From Tateyamaria sp. ANG-S1 (GTDB lineage Bacteria; Pseudomonadota; Alphaproteobacteria; Rhodobacterales; Rhodobacteraceae), in contig NZ_JWLL01000021.1 of assembly GCF_000814025.1 (NCBI RefSeq), forward strand, positions 1 to 61,608: DNA of 61,608 bases. The letters are read 5' to 3'. Of this stretch, positions 18,427 to 27,532 are shown piece by piece. Position 1 is the first letter of the stretch, and each line of letters begins with the position of its first letter. Below the pieces are notes generated by a model, which was not told the DNA's origin, did no database searches, and saw only the letters and a list, made by a program, of their open reading frames with translations. Made by a program: the position numbers and the translations under genes.

Positions 18427-19770
18427 CTACAGAAATTCTAACAAAACGCCGTGCAAGTATCCGTACGTGCTGCCTGGAGCGACAGACAAACTCAAGGTCA
18501 CTTGTCCATCAGCAGGCACGGTTACGGCAGTAAACGTGACCTGGTTGGACACCGCAACATTGGATGCATCCAGTTCAAGTGTCTCGCCGGTGCTCAAGGA
18601 AACCATGGCGCGCCGGTTTGCGCTGCCCGCGTTACGCACACCTACGGCCGAAACGCGGACTGTGTCGTTTGGGGTCAGTTGAGCGAAGGTCATGTTGTAG
18701 ACCTGAGTACCTTGCACGTAGATTCCGTTGTTAACGATCTCCGGGTCGTGAAACCGGGTATCCGCAATCCGTGCAAAGGTTTCCGTTCCCGCATTGTTGG
18801 ACCCGTTTTGGAACACGTCTGTCGTCAAAACTTCGATAAACGGGTCAAATGATCCGCTTACGTCCACCGCACCACACAGCAACGGATTGTTCTGGAAAAT
18901 CCCGTTCCCGTTCGAGATAAACCTGTTGATGGACCCGATGGTCATGCTGGTCGGGTCGCCCCTCTGCGGTGAATACAGGAACGCGCGTCCCGTCCGACTG
19001 GCCCCTGATGACATCCCCAATGCGCGGCCTGCAACGCGCGCCAGAACGTACCGGCCCAAAGACGCACCATATCCATGAATGCCATCTGAATTCACAATTT
19101 GCGGGTAACGCGCTGCTAGCTCGTAGGGGTTCACATAAGGCACTTGCCCCACTGCCCGCCAATTCGGGGCGTACTGATCAATTGCGGAATAAATGATGTT
19201 CTCGTTGTATGGCCGTGACCCGTTGATCTCAGTTGCAGGATCGGTTGGATCGACGGAGTTTGCTTCGGAGTAAGGTGGCACTGCATCGCTGCCATAAATG
19301 CGCTTAGTCAGAGGCATCGGCACCACAAGGTCAGTTGATGTGATATCCTGCATCAAAGTAGTGTAGTCTGCGGTGAAACTAGTTTCGTTGCCGGGCCACG
19401 GCCGGTGGGCAGACACATCGTTCCCACCCGTGTGTACCAAATACAGGTTTTGGCCCGCCGTGGCAGCAATGGCTGGCTCTGCTTGAACATCAGCCAATCG
19501 TGTCTGCGTATCCACGATCCGTTCACCCGCCTGCGAGCGGGCGTGCAATGTGCCAGTAAACCCGGCTGCAGCAGCGTAGGCCTGCATTTCGGGACGCAAG
19601 ACCTGCCCACTGCCAAAGGCCGAATCCATAATCGAAGCGCCCAGAACAATGATGTTTGGGGCGTCTAAAATCCCAGGGATCGGAGCCAAACCCGGTGCGG
19701 ACACAACAGTCTCCGCAGAACGCCAACCATAGGATGGCGTAAACGCAGTGTTCTGAAAGCTGATGTCCAT
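18427..19770 (-). CDS. SGNH/GDSL-type hydrolase-like protein
   Basis: The start at 19770 (MDISFQNTAF) is chosen because GGAGG lies 8 bases upstream. This gives 447 residues. The N-terminal half has SGNH blocks: IIVLGASIMD (block I with Ser46), LVHTGGNDVSAH (block III Asn117) and SDGIHGYG (block V Asp228 and His231). These form the serine-esterase triad typical of carbohydrate O-acetyl esterases. The C-terminal third is strand-rich and may bind carbohydrate or form a spike. No signal peptide is visible. It sits between the GH-RTX protein and the acyltransferase, so removal or editing of acyl groups on the EPS is possible. A phage- or GTA-like tail fibre is an alternative. Confidence 0.65.
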   Translation of the reverse strand: MDISFQNTAFTPSYGWRSAETVVSAPGLAPIPGILDAPNIIVLGASIMDSAFGSGQVLRPEMQAYAAAAGFTGTLHARSQAGERIVDTQTRLADVQAEPAIAATAGQNLYLVHTGGNDVSAHRPWPGNETSFTADYTTLMQDITSTDLVVPMPLTKRIYGSDAVPPYSEANSVDPTDPATEINGSRPYNENIIYSAIDQYAPNWRAVGQVPYVNPYELAARYPQIVNSDGIHGYGASLGRYVLARVAGRALGMSSGASRTGRAFLYSPQRGDPTSMTIGSINRFISNGNGIFQNNPLLCGAVDVSGSFDPFIEVLTTDVFQNGSNNAGTETFARIADTRFHDPEIVNNGIYVQGTQVYNMTFAQLTPNDTVRVSAVGVRNAGSANRRAMVSLSTGETLELDASNVAVSNQVTFTAVTVPADGQVTLSLSVAPGSTYGYLHGVLLEFL

Positions 19771-19916
19771 GAATGGCCTCCCTGTGACAACGGCGCACAG
19801 GAATGCCAAAACTCGGGTTTATATGACCTGAACTGACCGACCGTAAATCCGCCCGATTGCGCAACGGATGCCGTCACTTTAAACGCCGCTAACTTGGCAG
19901 CTAAGCGTACAACGCA

Positions 19917-21008
19917 CTAAGCAGACTTGGTGGCGCCAACTGGTCGTTGTGAGGGGATCTTTATCCCAAGAAGACCAAAAGATATCAGGGCGTTGGATGT
20001 AATCAAATGGTACACCAGAATGGGCCCAATCACGCCTACGGCGATGCCGCTGATCCACATTACGGGGTCAGACACATCTGGCCACAGCACCAACCAGGCT
20101 GCCTGCGCCGCCGCCGTGAAAAAAACGTGGAACAGGAAAATCGCGTATGACATTTTCCCCAACCGGGCGAGTGTCACACTTTTTGGCTGCAACGACAGCA
20201 GCGTAAAGCAGAATATCAGCCCGCAAGCCACGGTCAGACAGCGCCGCCAAAATGGTTGTACTGAAACGGCATCTGTTGCCAGTAACGCACCAACACCAAT
20301 CAGCACCGCCAAGACAAAAGCAGTCCAACTCCTGTCGATCTTCGGCATACCAAAGCATCGGGTGAGATACCCCGCCATAAAGAATGGCATCAAGTACAAC
20401 GCCTGAATGACAGAAAAGACGTTTTCGGGCGGGACCGCCCGTGTGATCCACGCACCAGCCCCCAACACCATCAAGAGCGCTGCCACATAAACATCTCGCC
20501 GCCCGCTAAGCCATGTCAGCACGACAAAAACGGACATGATAAGAAATGTCGCTTGAAGGAACCAAAAATGCGCAAAAGGCATGATGGCAATGGACAAAAC
20601 AGGCTGCTGCACATGCCCTGACAAATCTCGCGCCAGCCAGAACAAACCACCGACACACAGCATCGGGACAAGCAGGCGCCTGGCCTTGGACAACAGCAAC
20701 TCCTCCGGCTCTTTGTCCGTGCGGGCAAGCGACACAAAGACGAAACCAGACAGAAAACTGAACAACGGCATGCGCATGTCAGCAAAGGTCAGGTTCACAA
20801 GCCGTAACCAATGGTCATCGGGCAATTCCATACCAGACTGTGATGAATTCCCAACGACATGAAATGACACAAGCGCCAGACAAGCCAGTGCTCGGATCGT
20901 ATCTATAGAAAGGTCGCCACGGGGGTGCAGGGTAGTTCGCGCCAGGACTGTAACTCCAACCCGCAGCGCTCCCACACGCTTTGGGCACCGGTTTACCCAC
21001 CAACACAC
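19917..21008 (-). CDS. Acyltransferase 3 family membrane protein (OafA/YrhL-like)
   Basis: The multi-pass membrane protein has about 10 hydrophobic segments and the family signature RALACLALVSFHV near the N-terminus, with the conserved His of transmembrane helix 1. A later MPLFSFLSGFVF carries the second hallmark. The family transfers acetyl or other acyl groups from the cytoplasm to sugars of surface polysaccharides. The true start is uncertain. The GTG at 21008 gives 363 residues, but family members usually begin near LHPRGDLSIDTIRAL. It is monocistronic in appearance, with no close upstream partner. Confidence 0.82.
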   Translation of the reverse strand: MCWWVNRCPKRVGALRVGVTVLARTTLHPRGDLSIDTIRALACLALVSFHVVGNSSQSGMELPDDHWLRLVNLTFADMRMPLFSFLSGFVFVSLARTDKEPEELLLSKARRLLVPMLCVGGLFWLARDLSGHVQQPVLSIAIMPFAHFWFLQATFLIMSVFVVLTWLSGRRDVYVAALLMVLGAGAWITRAVPPENVFSVIQALYLMPFFMAGYLTRCFGMPKIDRSWTAFVLAVLIGVGALLATDAVSVQPFWRRCLTVACGLIFCFTLLSLQPKSVTLARLGKMSYAIFLFHVFFTAAAQAAWLVLWPDVSDPVMWISGIAVGVIGPILVYHLITSNALISFGLLGIKIPSQRPVGATKSA

Positions 21009-21313
21009 TTATAGCGCGATCACGCTCCCGCACAAAGAGAATCTTGTTCATTTGGGCCTGAAGCGTCAGAAACACGCTTTGTCGGCGATTTAAACAATTG
21101 ATCTATCGAATGCTCAATTTCGCACCTAACACCCGACATGATCCATAACTTGATATGTCTGGTACATACCGCACCTCCAGTGACCAACAAATCACTGCAT
21201 AGTTAACTTGCCGCGGTTTTGCTGTATCTCCGCCATATAATACGCTAAGACATCTGCGATGTCGTGAAGTCAGGACACCAAGTCCGCTAGGTAGAGTTAA
21301 AGAGACGACAATT
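21009..21313. other. Divergent intergenic region before the exosortase gene
   Basis: No gene is seen. The region lies between the leftward acyltransferase and the rightward exosortase and should hold both promoters. TATAAT at 21236-21241 is a reasonable -10 hexamer for the exosortase transcript, but no good -35 sits at the usual distance. Confidence 0.35.
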
Positions 21314-22903
21314 ATGGCGTACGCTTCATCCGACAAGTCAGGCCTCGCAGCAGTATTCCACCCTGGCCTGTTCTGGCTTACCCTGGCCACTCTTGCCGCC
21401 ATCGGTTTCTTTTGGGAAGGGATTGAGGCGCTGCTTGTCGCATGGCAGCTGCCCGAATACAGCCATGGTCCGCTTATACCGGTCCTCTCCGCACTGCTCT
21501 TCCTACGGCAGCTCAAGGAATTTCCGCCGAACTACGGCGCCGTACACGACCGCCAACCTGGGCTTTGGCTGCTTGGCCTGTCCATTGTTTTCGCCCTGCT
21601 TGGCAAACTCAGCAAGATTGACGACATCGTCGCCTATGCCTTGATCCTCTGGGTGGCAGCCATCCTGCTGATTTCTTTCGGCTGGCGCACCGGACGTCAT
21701 TTCTGGCCGCCAGTGGTTCATCTTGTGTACATGCTGCCGCTTCCGGGGGTGCTCTATTATAAACTGTCCACGTGGCTGCAAATGGTGTCGTCCGAGTTGG
21801 GCGTGTGGCTGCTACAGATAATTGACGTGCCCGTGTATCTGTCGGGCAACATCATTGACCTGGGCGTTCTGAAACTACACGTGGCCGAGGCGTGCTCAGG
21901 CCTGCGCTACCTGTTCCCGATCCTATCCTTCTCCTACATCTTTGCGGTCATCTACCGCGGCCCGATGTGGCATAAGGCCGTTCTATTGCTGGCTGCAGCC
22001 CCCATCACAGTTGTGATGAATTCAGCGCGCATCGCGGTCGGCGGCTGGATTGCAAACGAATGGGGCGTCGAACACCTCGAAGGGTTCACGCACTTCTTCG
22101 AAGGATGGGTGGTCTTCATCATTTGCATCTTCATGCTGTTTGCACTGGCATGGGTTATGCTCCGCTTTAACCCCGACCGTCCTTCGTTGCCTGATGCACT
22201 TGATCTCGACACATCTGGCCTGGGAACTCAAGCAGCACGCCTGACGCTGGTGCAGGCGTCGCGCCCGATGATCGCCGCAGCGATGCTGATGGTCGCCGCG
22301 GCGGCAGTATGGCAGGCACGCCCCGCGGTCACATCCGTTGACGTGCCTAGGGATCCCTTTGCGATTTTCCCGAGCACACTGGGCGATTGGCGATCGTCCG
22401 AACGTATCTCGCTTGAACAAAGCGTGGAGGTGGTCCTGGGTGCAGACGACTACCACTCTGTCACGCTCAGTAGTCCGACCGCCGATGCGCCCGTGGGCCT
22501 GTTCATGGCCTGGTATGATGATCAATCCAACGGTGGGACCCACTCGCCAGAAGTATGTCTACCAGGCGCCGGTTGGGAGATTGCCTGGCTCGAACGTGTC
22601 GACATCGCTCCCGAGCTTGGTTTAACAGAACCATTCAATCTGAACCGCGCGGTTGTCCAACAGGGACAGACCCGCATGATCGGTTACTACTGGTTCGAAC
22701 AGCAGGGTCGCCATATCGCGTGGGACTTCGCGGCAAAATTCTGGCTCTTCTGGAATGGCATCACGACGGGGCGCACAGACGGAGCACTTGTCCGCTTGTT
22801 GACACCAATCAATTCAGACGAAACGGAACAGGAGGCCGAGGCACGGCTGAAATCGGTGTTCCTTGAGATGCAGGGTGTCCTGCCGCGCTTTATTCCGGAG
22901 TAA
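21314..22903 (+). CDS. xrtD: Exosortase D (VPLPA-CTERM-specific) fused to EpsI-like domain
   Basis: The 529-residue protein has an N-terminal exosortase domain of about 8 membrane helices with the three catalytic residues: Cys194 in EACSGLRYLFP, Arg239 in NSARI and His260 in FTHFFEGW. Residues from about 310 to 525 form an EpsI/DUF3485-type periplasmic domain (DPFAIFPSTLGDWRSSE and later GYYWFEQQGRH). Exosortases are inner-membrane transpeptidases that cleave PEP-CTERM-like signals. XrtD acts on the VPLPA variant. A VPLPA protein is encoded 1.6 kb downstream (24481-24993), which fits this specificity. The genes around it (BY-kinase, Wzz, priming transferase, PrsT-like lipoprotein) form the usual exosortase/EPS neighbourhood. 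Confidence 0.92.
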   Translation: MAYASSDKSGLAAVFHPGLFWLTLATLAAIGFFWEGIEALLVAWQLPEYSHGPLIPVLSALLFLRQLKEFPPNYGAVHDRQPGLWLLGLSIVFALLGKLSKIDDIVAYALILWVAAILLISFGWRTGRHFWPPVVHLVYMLPLPGVLYYKLSTWLQMVSSELGVWLLQIIDVPVYLSGNIIDLGVLKLHVAEACSGLRYLFPILSFSYIFAVIYRGPMWHKAVLLLAAAPITVVMNSARIAVGGWIANEWGVEHLEGFTHFFEGWVVFIICIFMLFALAWVMLRFNPDRPSLPDALDLDTSGLGTQAARLTLVQASRPMIAAAMLMVAAAAVWQARPAVTSVDVPRDPFAIFPSTLGDWRSSERISLEQSVEVVLGADDYHSVTLSSPTADAPVGLFMAWYDDQSNGGTHSPEVCLPGAGWEIAWLERVDIAPELGLTEPFNLNRAVVQQGQTRMIGYYWFEQQGRHIAWDFAAKFWLFWNGITTGRTDGALVRLLTPINSDETEQEAEARLKSVFLEMQGVLPRFIPE

Positions 22904-22907
22904 CCCA

Positions 22908-23855
22908 GTGGCGCTTGACAGATCGGACATCTTTTTTGTCTACGGTGCCCTGCGTTCGGGCACGACCGTGTTTCGGCTCATGCTGAATGCGCATCCCCGT
23001 ATGAGCAATCCGGGCGAAATGGACTTTCTCTTCGACCATCTGCTTCCGGACACGTCACATCCAACCGGTTGGAGATACCAAATCGACGCCCTACGCGCCG
23101 GACGTATCTTCAAGAAGCAGAGGCTCGACATTGCTGCAGGCATGGACGGTCTTGACCTGCTCAACAGCTTTCTAGATCAGCTTCAGGCTCGCGCCCTTGG
23201 GCAAGTGCTCAGCATCAATATTCACCGCAGCGTAGACCGTATGCTGCAAGTATTGCCTCATGCACCAATCATCCACATGCTGCGCGATCCGCGCGATGTC
23301 GCCCGGTCGTCGATTGGGATGGGCTGGGTTGGTACACTTTATCACGGCGTCGGACACTGGATCGAAACGGAACAGGCGTGGGACGACGCCACATTAAATA
23401 TAGCAAAGCAACAAATTGAAGAATTCACCTACGAAGATCTGTTTCGCCGCACCGAAAGGACACTCAGGGCCGTCTGCTCATTCATGCACTGCGACTATGA
23501 TCCGGCCATGCTACAGTACCACGAAAACACCACTTACGGTCCGCCTGACCCCAAACTGACCGAGCAATGGCGGCGCAAAAGCACGCCCCGGGAATTGATG
23601 GATGTGGAATTTCGCGCAGGACCGATGATGCAGCGCCGCGGCTATACGCCAGCATATCCGCGCACACCGGCGCCAATCACGCGGCGCATCGCGCTTGGCC
23701 TCACCAACAAGATAGCTGTGTGGAAGTTTGGCATCCGTCGTTTCGGGTTTGTCATCTTCTGGGCAGAGAAGGTAACGCGGTGGGCCCGCATGCGCGGGCT
23801 GCACCGATCTTTTAAAGAGCAAATGGATCAAATCACGATCCAGCACCTCAAATAG
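22908..23855 (+). CDS. Sulfotransferase family protein
   Basis: The GTG at 22908 is preferred, with GGAG 8 bases upstream and 4 bases after the xrtD stop. This gives 315 residues. The PAPS 5'-phosphosulfate loop is ALRSGTTVFRLML (about 14-26) and the 3'-phosphate motif is MLRDPRDVARSS. The family transfers sulfate from PAPS to sugars or proteins. Tight linkage to the exosortase suggests that either the VPLPA protein or the exopolysaccharide is sulfated. The acceptor is unknown. Confidence 0.85.
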   Translation: MALDRSDIFFVYGALRSGTTVFRLMLNAHPRMSNPGEMDFLFDHLLPDTSHPTGWRYQIDALRAGRIFKKQRLDIAAGMDGLDLLNSFLDQLQARALGQVLSINIHRSVDRMLQVLPHAPIIHMLRDPRDVARSSIGMGWVGTLYHGVGHWIETEQAWDDATLNIAKQQIEEFTYEDLFRRTERTLRAVCSFMHCDYDPAMLQYHENTTYGPPDPKLTEQWRRKSTPRELMDVEFRAGPMMQRRGYTPAYPRTPAPITRRIALGLTNKIAVWKFGIRRFGFVIFWAEKVTRWARMRGLHRSFKEQMDQITIQHLK

Positions 23856-24119
23856 TCAGCGCAAAGCCACTAGACCCGACGCAGTTGTGCCAGTGGCCAT
23901 GACCCGTGCGATGCGCAAGGGGTAAATTACACCGGCTTGCACATTCGCTAACGTCACGTCCTGACCAGACACCATACGCAGTTGCACGCTTCCGGCTTCG
24001 CCAATGTATAGGGCACGAGTAGCAACTGACAGGTCAATTGCATCGTCAGGTATGATAGGCTCTGCGTCCCGGGCGGGTGCGCTCAGGCCCGTTGCATGGT
24101 TTTTGAATTCGTCATTCAT
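23856..24119 (-). CDS. GTA spike-base protein homologue (RCAP_Rcc01079 family)
   Basis: The 87-residue protein matches the small spike-base family of the Rhodobacter capsulatus gene transfer agent: MNDEFKNHATGLSAPARDAEPI, DDAIDLSVATRALYIGEAGSV and the terminal RVMATGTTASGLVALR. In the GTA the family forms the base of head spikes that recognise the capsule. Here there are no other GTA or phage genes nearby, so this is an isolated member inside an EPS cluster. It converges tightly with the sulfotransferase gene (no gap between the stops). Its role here, whether structural, lectin-like or relic, is unknown. Confidence 0.8.
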   Translation of the reverse strand: MNDEFKNHATGLSAPARDAEPIIPDDAIDLSVATRALYIGEAGSVQLRMVSGQDVTLANVQAGVIYPLRIARVMATGTTASGLVALR

Positions 24120-24480
24120 CGCCCTCTCCTTTTTGTGGAACGTCTATTGGGGCGCAGGAATAATTCACGTGCATTAACACAAAAAAAACGGACCAAACGG
24201 CATCATCGCTCATTACGCAACGCCCAGGCGATTCGAATCGGCCAGCGCTATCAATTCCCAAACCCAGTGAAATTACACGCTATTGTTGAAATTTGGTCAA
24301 CAAAACGAGCGCTTAGGCGATTTTGTATGTTCCTATATCGTTACAAACGCCCAGGAACCGCACATATGGGCTTAACTACCAATGAAAACATCGAAGTTGC
24401 TTGTGCCGCAAAGAAAGCCTATGTTAACCATTATTACGACGGGACCAGTTCCCGATATGAAGTGTTCGTGGAGACTAGTT
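24120..24480. other. 361-bp region upstream of the VPLPA-CTERM gene
   Basis: No gene is seen. An in-frame extension of the VPLPA gene back to 24382 exists but lacks a signal-peptide shape, so it is taken as non-coding. The promoters of the spike-base homologue (leftward) and the VPLPA gene (rightward) should be here. The region is A-rich near 24179-24188. Confidence 0.4.
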
Positions 24481-24993
24481 ATGAAAAAGTTGCTGCTGAC
24501 TGCTGTCTCGGCTTTGGCATTTCCGGTGGCGGCGTATGCTGTGCCGGTTGAGCCGGGTGACAGCACTCCTCAAGCCGGGTTCTTGTTGCCTGGTGGAGGT
24601 GGTATTTCGTTCGATTTCGAAATCCAAAGTGCGCTGGATGCAACCGCACTCGTGTTTGGCGTGGGTGATGCGCTCGACGTTAGCGAAGTAAGTTTTGAAA
24701 TTACATCTGTAAGTGGTATCTTACAGAACGGCACCCTTGCTAACAATCTCACTGTGTTCCCCGGCACATCCGCCGGCGTGAGCCAAGATGAATTTTCGCT
24801 GCCGCGCTTGTTTGGTGGTGATGTTCTGACGGTATTTTTTGCGCCACCTGAAACCGGCGTAAGTGCGCCTATCTCGATTACAGCGACGCTTGCGACTGCA
24901 GAAGTACCGCTTCCTGCTGCCGGCGGTATGCTGTTGACTGGATTGTTTGCTGCAGGTTTTGTTGCGCGCAGGAAACAAATGAAAGCTGCGTAA
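24481..24993 (+). CDS. VPLPA-CTERM sorting-domain protein (exosortase substrate)
   Basis: Start at 24481 (MKKLLLTAVSALAFPVAAYA) with GGAG 8 bases upstream. The 170-residue product has a classic signal peptide, a strand-rich middle with no cysteines and a C-terminal sorting signal. The signal consists of VPLPA, a hydrophobic helix (GGMLLTGLFAAGF) and the basic tail ARRKQ. This is the tripartite VPLPA-CTERM signal recognised by exosortase D, encoded at 21314-22903. It should be cleaved at the inner membrane and handed to the outer surface or matrix. It is the only CTERM protein in the window, and a terminator follows immediately. Confidence 0.93.
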   Translation: MKKLLLTAVSALAFPVAAYAVPVEPGDSTPQAGFLLPGGGGISFDFEIQSALDATALVFGVGDALDVSEVSFEITSVSGILQNGTLANNLTVFPGTSAGVSQDEFSLPRLFGGDVLTVFFAPPETGVSAPISITATLATAEVPLPAAGGMLLTGLFAAGFVARRKQMKAA

Positions 24994-25021
24994 GCAATCA
25001 GCTTGTCCTAGTGATATTGAT

Positions 25022-25047
25022 AAAGCAGCCTGAAGGCTGCTTTTTTT
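25022..25047 (+). terminator. Rho-independent terminator after the VPLPA-CTERM gene
   Basis: A 9-bp perfect stem (AAAGCAGCC at 25022-25030 and GGCTGCTTT at 25035-25043) has a 4-base loop and is followed by a T-run to 25047. It lies 29 bases after the stop. The minus-strand kinase gene ends at 25078, so the hairpin may serve both strands. Confidence 0.88.
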
Positions 25048-25077
25048 GTTTAGGTTATGCAGCGTAACCCATCTAAT

Positions 25078-25893
25078 TTAGCCGTAGTAGTTATATGATG
25101 CGTCTTCTGTTTCATAACGACACTTGTTTAGGACAATACCCAAAATATTCGTAACGTCCGCCAACTCGCGTTCACATACATCAAGCGCATCAATTTTGGT
25201 TTGCTCTGCCGCAGCAACAATCAGCACACAATCCACCTTTGTGGCGAACGCCATCACATCATCGCTGACCTGAAACGGCGGCAAGTCGAACATCATAATC
25301 GTCGGATCATAATCCGCTTCAATTTGCTGCAACGTGTCCTCAAGTTGCGGATTCTGTAAGATCTCAGCCGACGCTTCGACCGGGCGCTGCAACACACCCA
25401 AGGCAAAATTAGACTTCAACCGCACTGCCTCGTCTGCAAAAGGACTGGTGTGTTGGATCACTTTGCTAAAATCGCGGTCAGTCTTCAGGCGCAAAGACTT
25501 CATGATTGACGGCTTGCGCAGATCCAACTCACTCAGGATCACCCGACTCTTCATTTGACGCGACATGCTATAAGCAAGGTTCATAGAAACAGTGCTCTTG
25601 CCACTCGACGGACCGGGCGATGTGATGGCCACCCGCCGCCAGTTGTTGGCATGCATCTGTTGCAGCATCCGGGTGCGCAGTTTGTCAAAAGCTGCGGCCT
25701 CACCAACACGATCAAGTGTCACGATCCGCTGAGAACGCAAACGCTTCATGCTGGGCTCAATCAACGGCAGCGCAGCCCACGCCGTTTCGCTATGATCTTG
25801 ATCATAGTCGCGATGGTGAAACAGCGGCCGGGTGGGAGAAACATGCTGCCGCTCCGCCCGGGCCTTCGCAATCGCAGACTGTATCTTTTCCAT
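25078..25893 (-). CDS. CpsD/CapB-type BY-kinase of EPS chain-length control
   Basis: Start at 25893 (MEKIQSAIAKARAER) avoids overlap with the Wzz stop at 25916. The 271-residue cytoplasmic ATPase has Walker A GPSSGKST near 94-101, Walker A' VILSELDLRKPS and Walker B IMMFDLPP. It ends in a tyrosine-rich tail (YETEDASYNYYG), the usual autophosphorylation cluster, though short. BY-kinases form a two-component machine with the adjacent Wzz-like protein, controlling polymerisation and export. The order ATPase (27529), Wzz (25916), kinase is one operon on the minus strand. Confidence 0.9.
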   Translation of the reverse strand: MEKIQSAIAKARAERQHVSPTRPLFHHRDYDQDHSETAWAALPLIEPSMKRLRSQRIVTLDRVGEAAAFDKLRTRMLQQMHANNWRRVAITSPGPSSGKSTVSMNLAYSMSRQMKSRVILSELDLRKPSIMKSLRLKTDRDFSKVIQHTSPFADEAVRLKSNFALGVLQRPVEASAEILQNPQLEDTLQQIEADYDPTIMMFDLPPFQVSDDVMAFATKVDCVLIVAAAEQTKIDALDVCERELADVTNILGIVLNKCRYETEDASYNYYG

Positions 25894-25915
25894 ACTCGTA
25901 ACGGCCCTTTCGCGC

Positions 25916-27532
25916 TCAGCTGTCTTGCGCTGGGATACTGAAATTGATGTTTGGCAACCGTTCAAGGATCGCTTCGAACAAGCGGTCAATAGGAATGACA
26001 TAGTTGTCAATTACCCACATCCCGCCAAAGACTGCGACCCCAACGAACGCCAAAATGGTGATCAACAGTAAGCGCCGTTTGACGCGGTCAACGCGCGTGC
26101 GAATAAACGGCAACGTCCCAAGCGGCGTCACATCCAACCGCTGCACAATGTCCTGAGGTCTGCGAATAGCGGTGTTGAGCAGTTCCAAAAGAACGATGAG
26201 ACCCAGACCCATCATCATGCCAACGCCCAGGCCCGCAATCGCCAACCGGGGGCGATCCGGGCTGGTCGGATTCTCTGGCGGCACGGCCTGTTCAATCACC
26301 GAAATACGTTCGCCTTTTGACAGAGCTTCAATAATATCGCCGGTTTCGGCACGAGCCCGGTTGGCAACTGCCTGATCATACTGCTCCCGCGTCGCTGCAA
26401 AATCCCGTTGCAAGGTATCAAGGGAAATCGCGTTGGCAGGCGTTGCCTCGATCGTGGCTAGCAGCAGTTCCATTTCGGCTTCGATCTCGGACCGCAGTTC
26501 GACGACAAACTCCAACTGGTTGTCGAGATCGGCAAGCTGCAGATCGTAAAGAGACAACCCCGCGTCCGATTTCTGATCCGCAGTCGTCACACCTGCAGTT
26601 GCAGCAGCTTCTGCGGCAACCTGTTCCTTGAGCGCCTCAATCTGTGCCCTCAACACACGGAGGCGTGGATTATCAAACGCCAACACCGCACCAGAAGAGG
26701 CTAGGCGTTCCTCCAATTCACGCAATTTGAGTTCCGTCGGCGTCAGATTCTGACGAGCCTCGGGCGCCAGCAATCCAACGCTGCCCGTGGTCTCGAACAC
26801 CGTCACAAGTCCCTGACGCCTATCCAACAAAGCCGCCTCTTCGCGGGTCAGTTGCAATACACGTTCCTGAGCGGCCGCCAACTGACCTCGACGAAATTCC
26901 AGGCTGTCTGGCAGTGCTTCCTTGTTGGATTCCTGAAACGCGATGATCTGCGCACCACGACGCGCCAACTCTTCATCCAGGCGGGCCACTTCCTGTTCAA
27001 AGAACTCAAGCGTTTGGCCAGACACCCCGGTGCGCATCCGCACATTCTCTTCCAACATCAGTGTCACCACCTCGTTGGTGACACGCGCGGCAAGAGCCGA
27101 AGATGACGCGGTAAAAGAGACGTCAACAAGGGTTGCGTTAACCGTCCCTCGGCGGCTCCCGCCCCGCATACGGATATCAATTCGTTCCCGCAGATCACTC
27201 ACAATCTGATCCGGGCGCAGCGGTTCGCCCTCTTCTGCCTCCCGATTGGCGTAGATGTTCAAGCGGTTGGCCATCTCAAGCAGGTTGTCCCGAGTCAAAA
27301 TCCTCTGCTCGATGATCTGGAGCTGCTCGCTGGCCTCTGTCCGCACTGTAGAGGCCGCCAATTCATCCGGAATTTGCTCGGATTCGACCACAAGCCGCGC
27401 CTCGGCCTGAAACGTGGGAGGCAAGGTCAGCGCCAAACCAACACCAACAGCTGTACCGGCCACCGTCAGGATCAGAAAATACGGCAAGCGCCGCACAAAC
27501 AAAGCAAAGTAAAACGATAGGTCCAAGATCAC
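25916..27532 (-). CDS. Wzz/GNVR-type polysaccharide chain-length determinant
   Basis: The 538-residue inner-membrane protein has a transmembrane helix at about 18-38 and a second near 488-510. A long periplasmic coiled-coil region lies between them (FEQEVARLDEELARRGAQ; QIEALKEQVAAEAAA). The Wzz motif after TM1 is recognisable (LPPTFQAEARLVVESEQIP). It would set polymer length together with the downstream BY-kinase. The start overlaps the ATPase stop by 4 bases. Confidence 0.9.
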   Translation of the reverse strand: MILDLSFYFALFVRRLPYFLILTVAGTAVGVGLALTLPPTFQAEARLVVESEQIPDELAASTVRTEASEQLQIIEQRILTRDNLLEMANRLNIYANREAEEGEPLRPDQIVSDLRERIDIRMRGGSRRGTVNATLVDVSFTASSSALAARVTNEVVTLMLEENVRMRTGVSGQTLEFFEQEVARLDEELARRGAQIIAFQESNKEALPDSLEFRRGQLAAAQERVLQLTREEAALLDRRQGLVTVFETTGSVGLLAPEARQNLTPTELKLRELEERLASSGAVLAFDNPRLRVLRAQIEALKEQVAAEAAATAGVTTADQKSDAGLSLYDLQLADLDNQLEFVVELRSEIEAEMELLLATIEATPANAISLDTLQRDFAATREQYDQAVANRARAETGDIIEALSKGERISVIEQAVPPENPTSPDRPRLAIAGLGVGMMMGLGLIVLLELLNTAIRRPQDIVQRLDVTPLGTLPFIRTRVDRVKRRLLLITILAFVGVAVFGGMWVIDNYVIPIDRLFEAILERLPNINFSIPAQDS

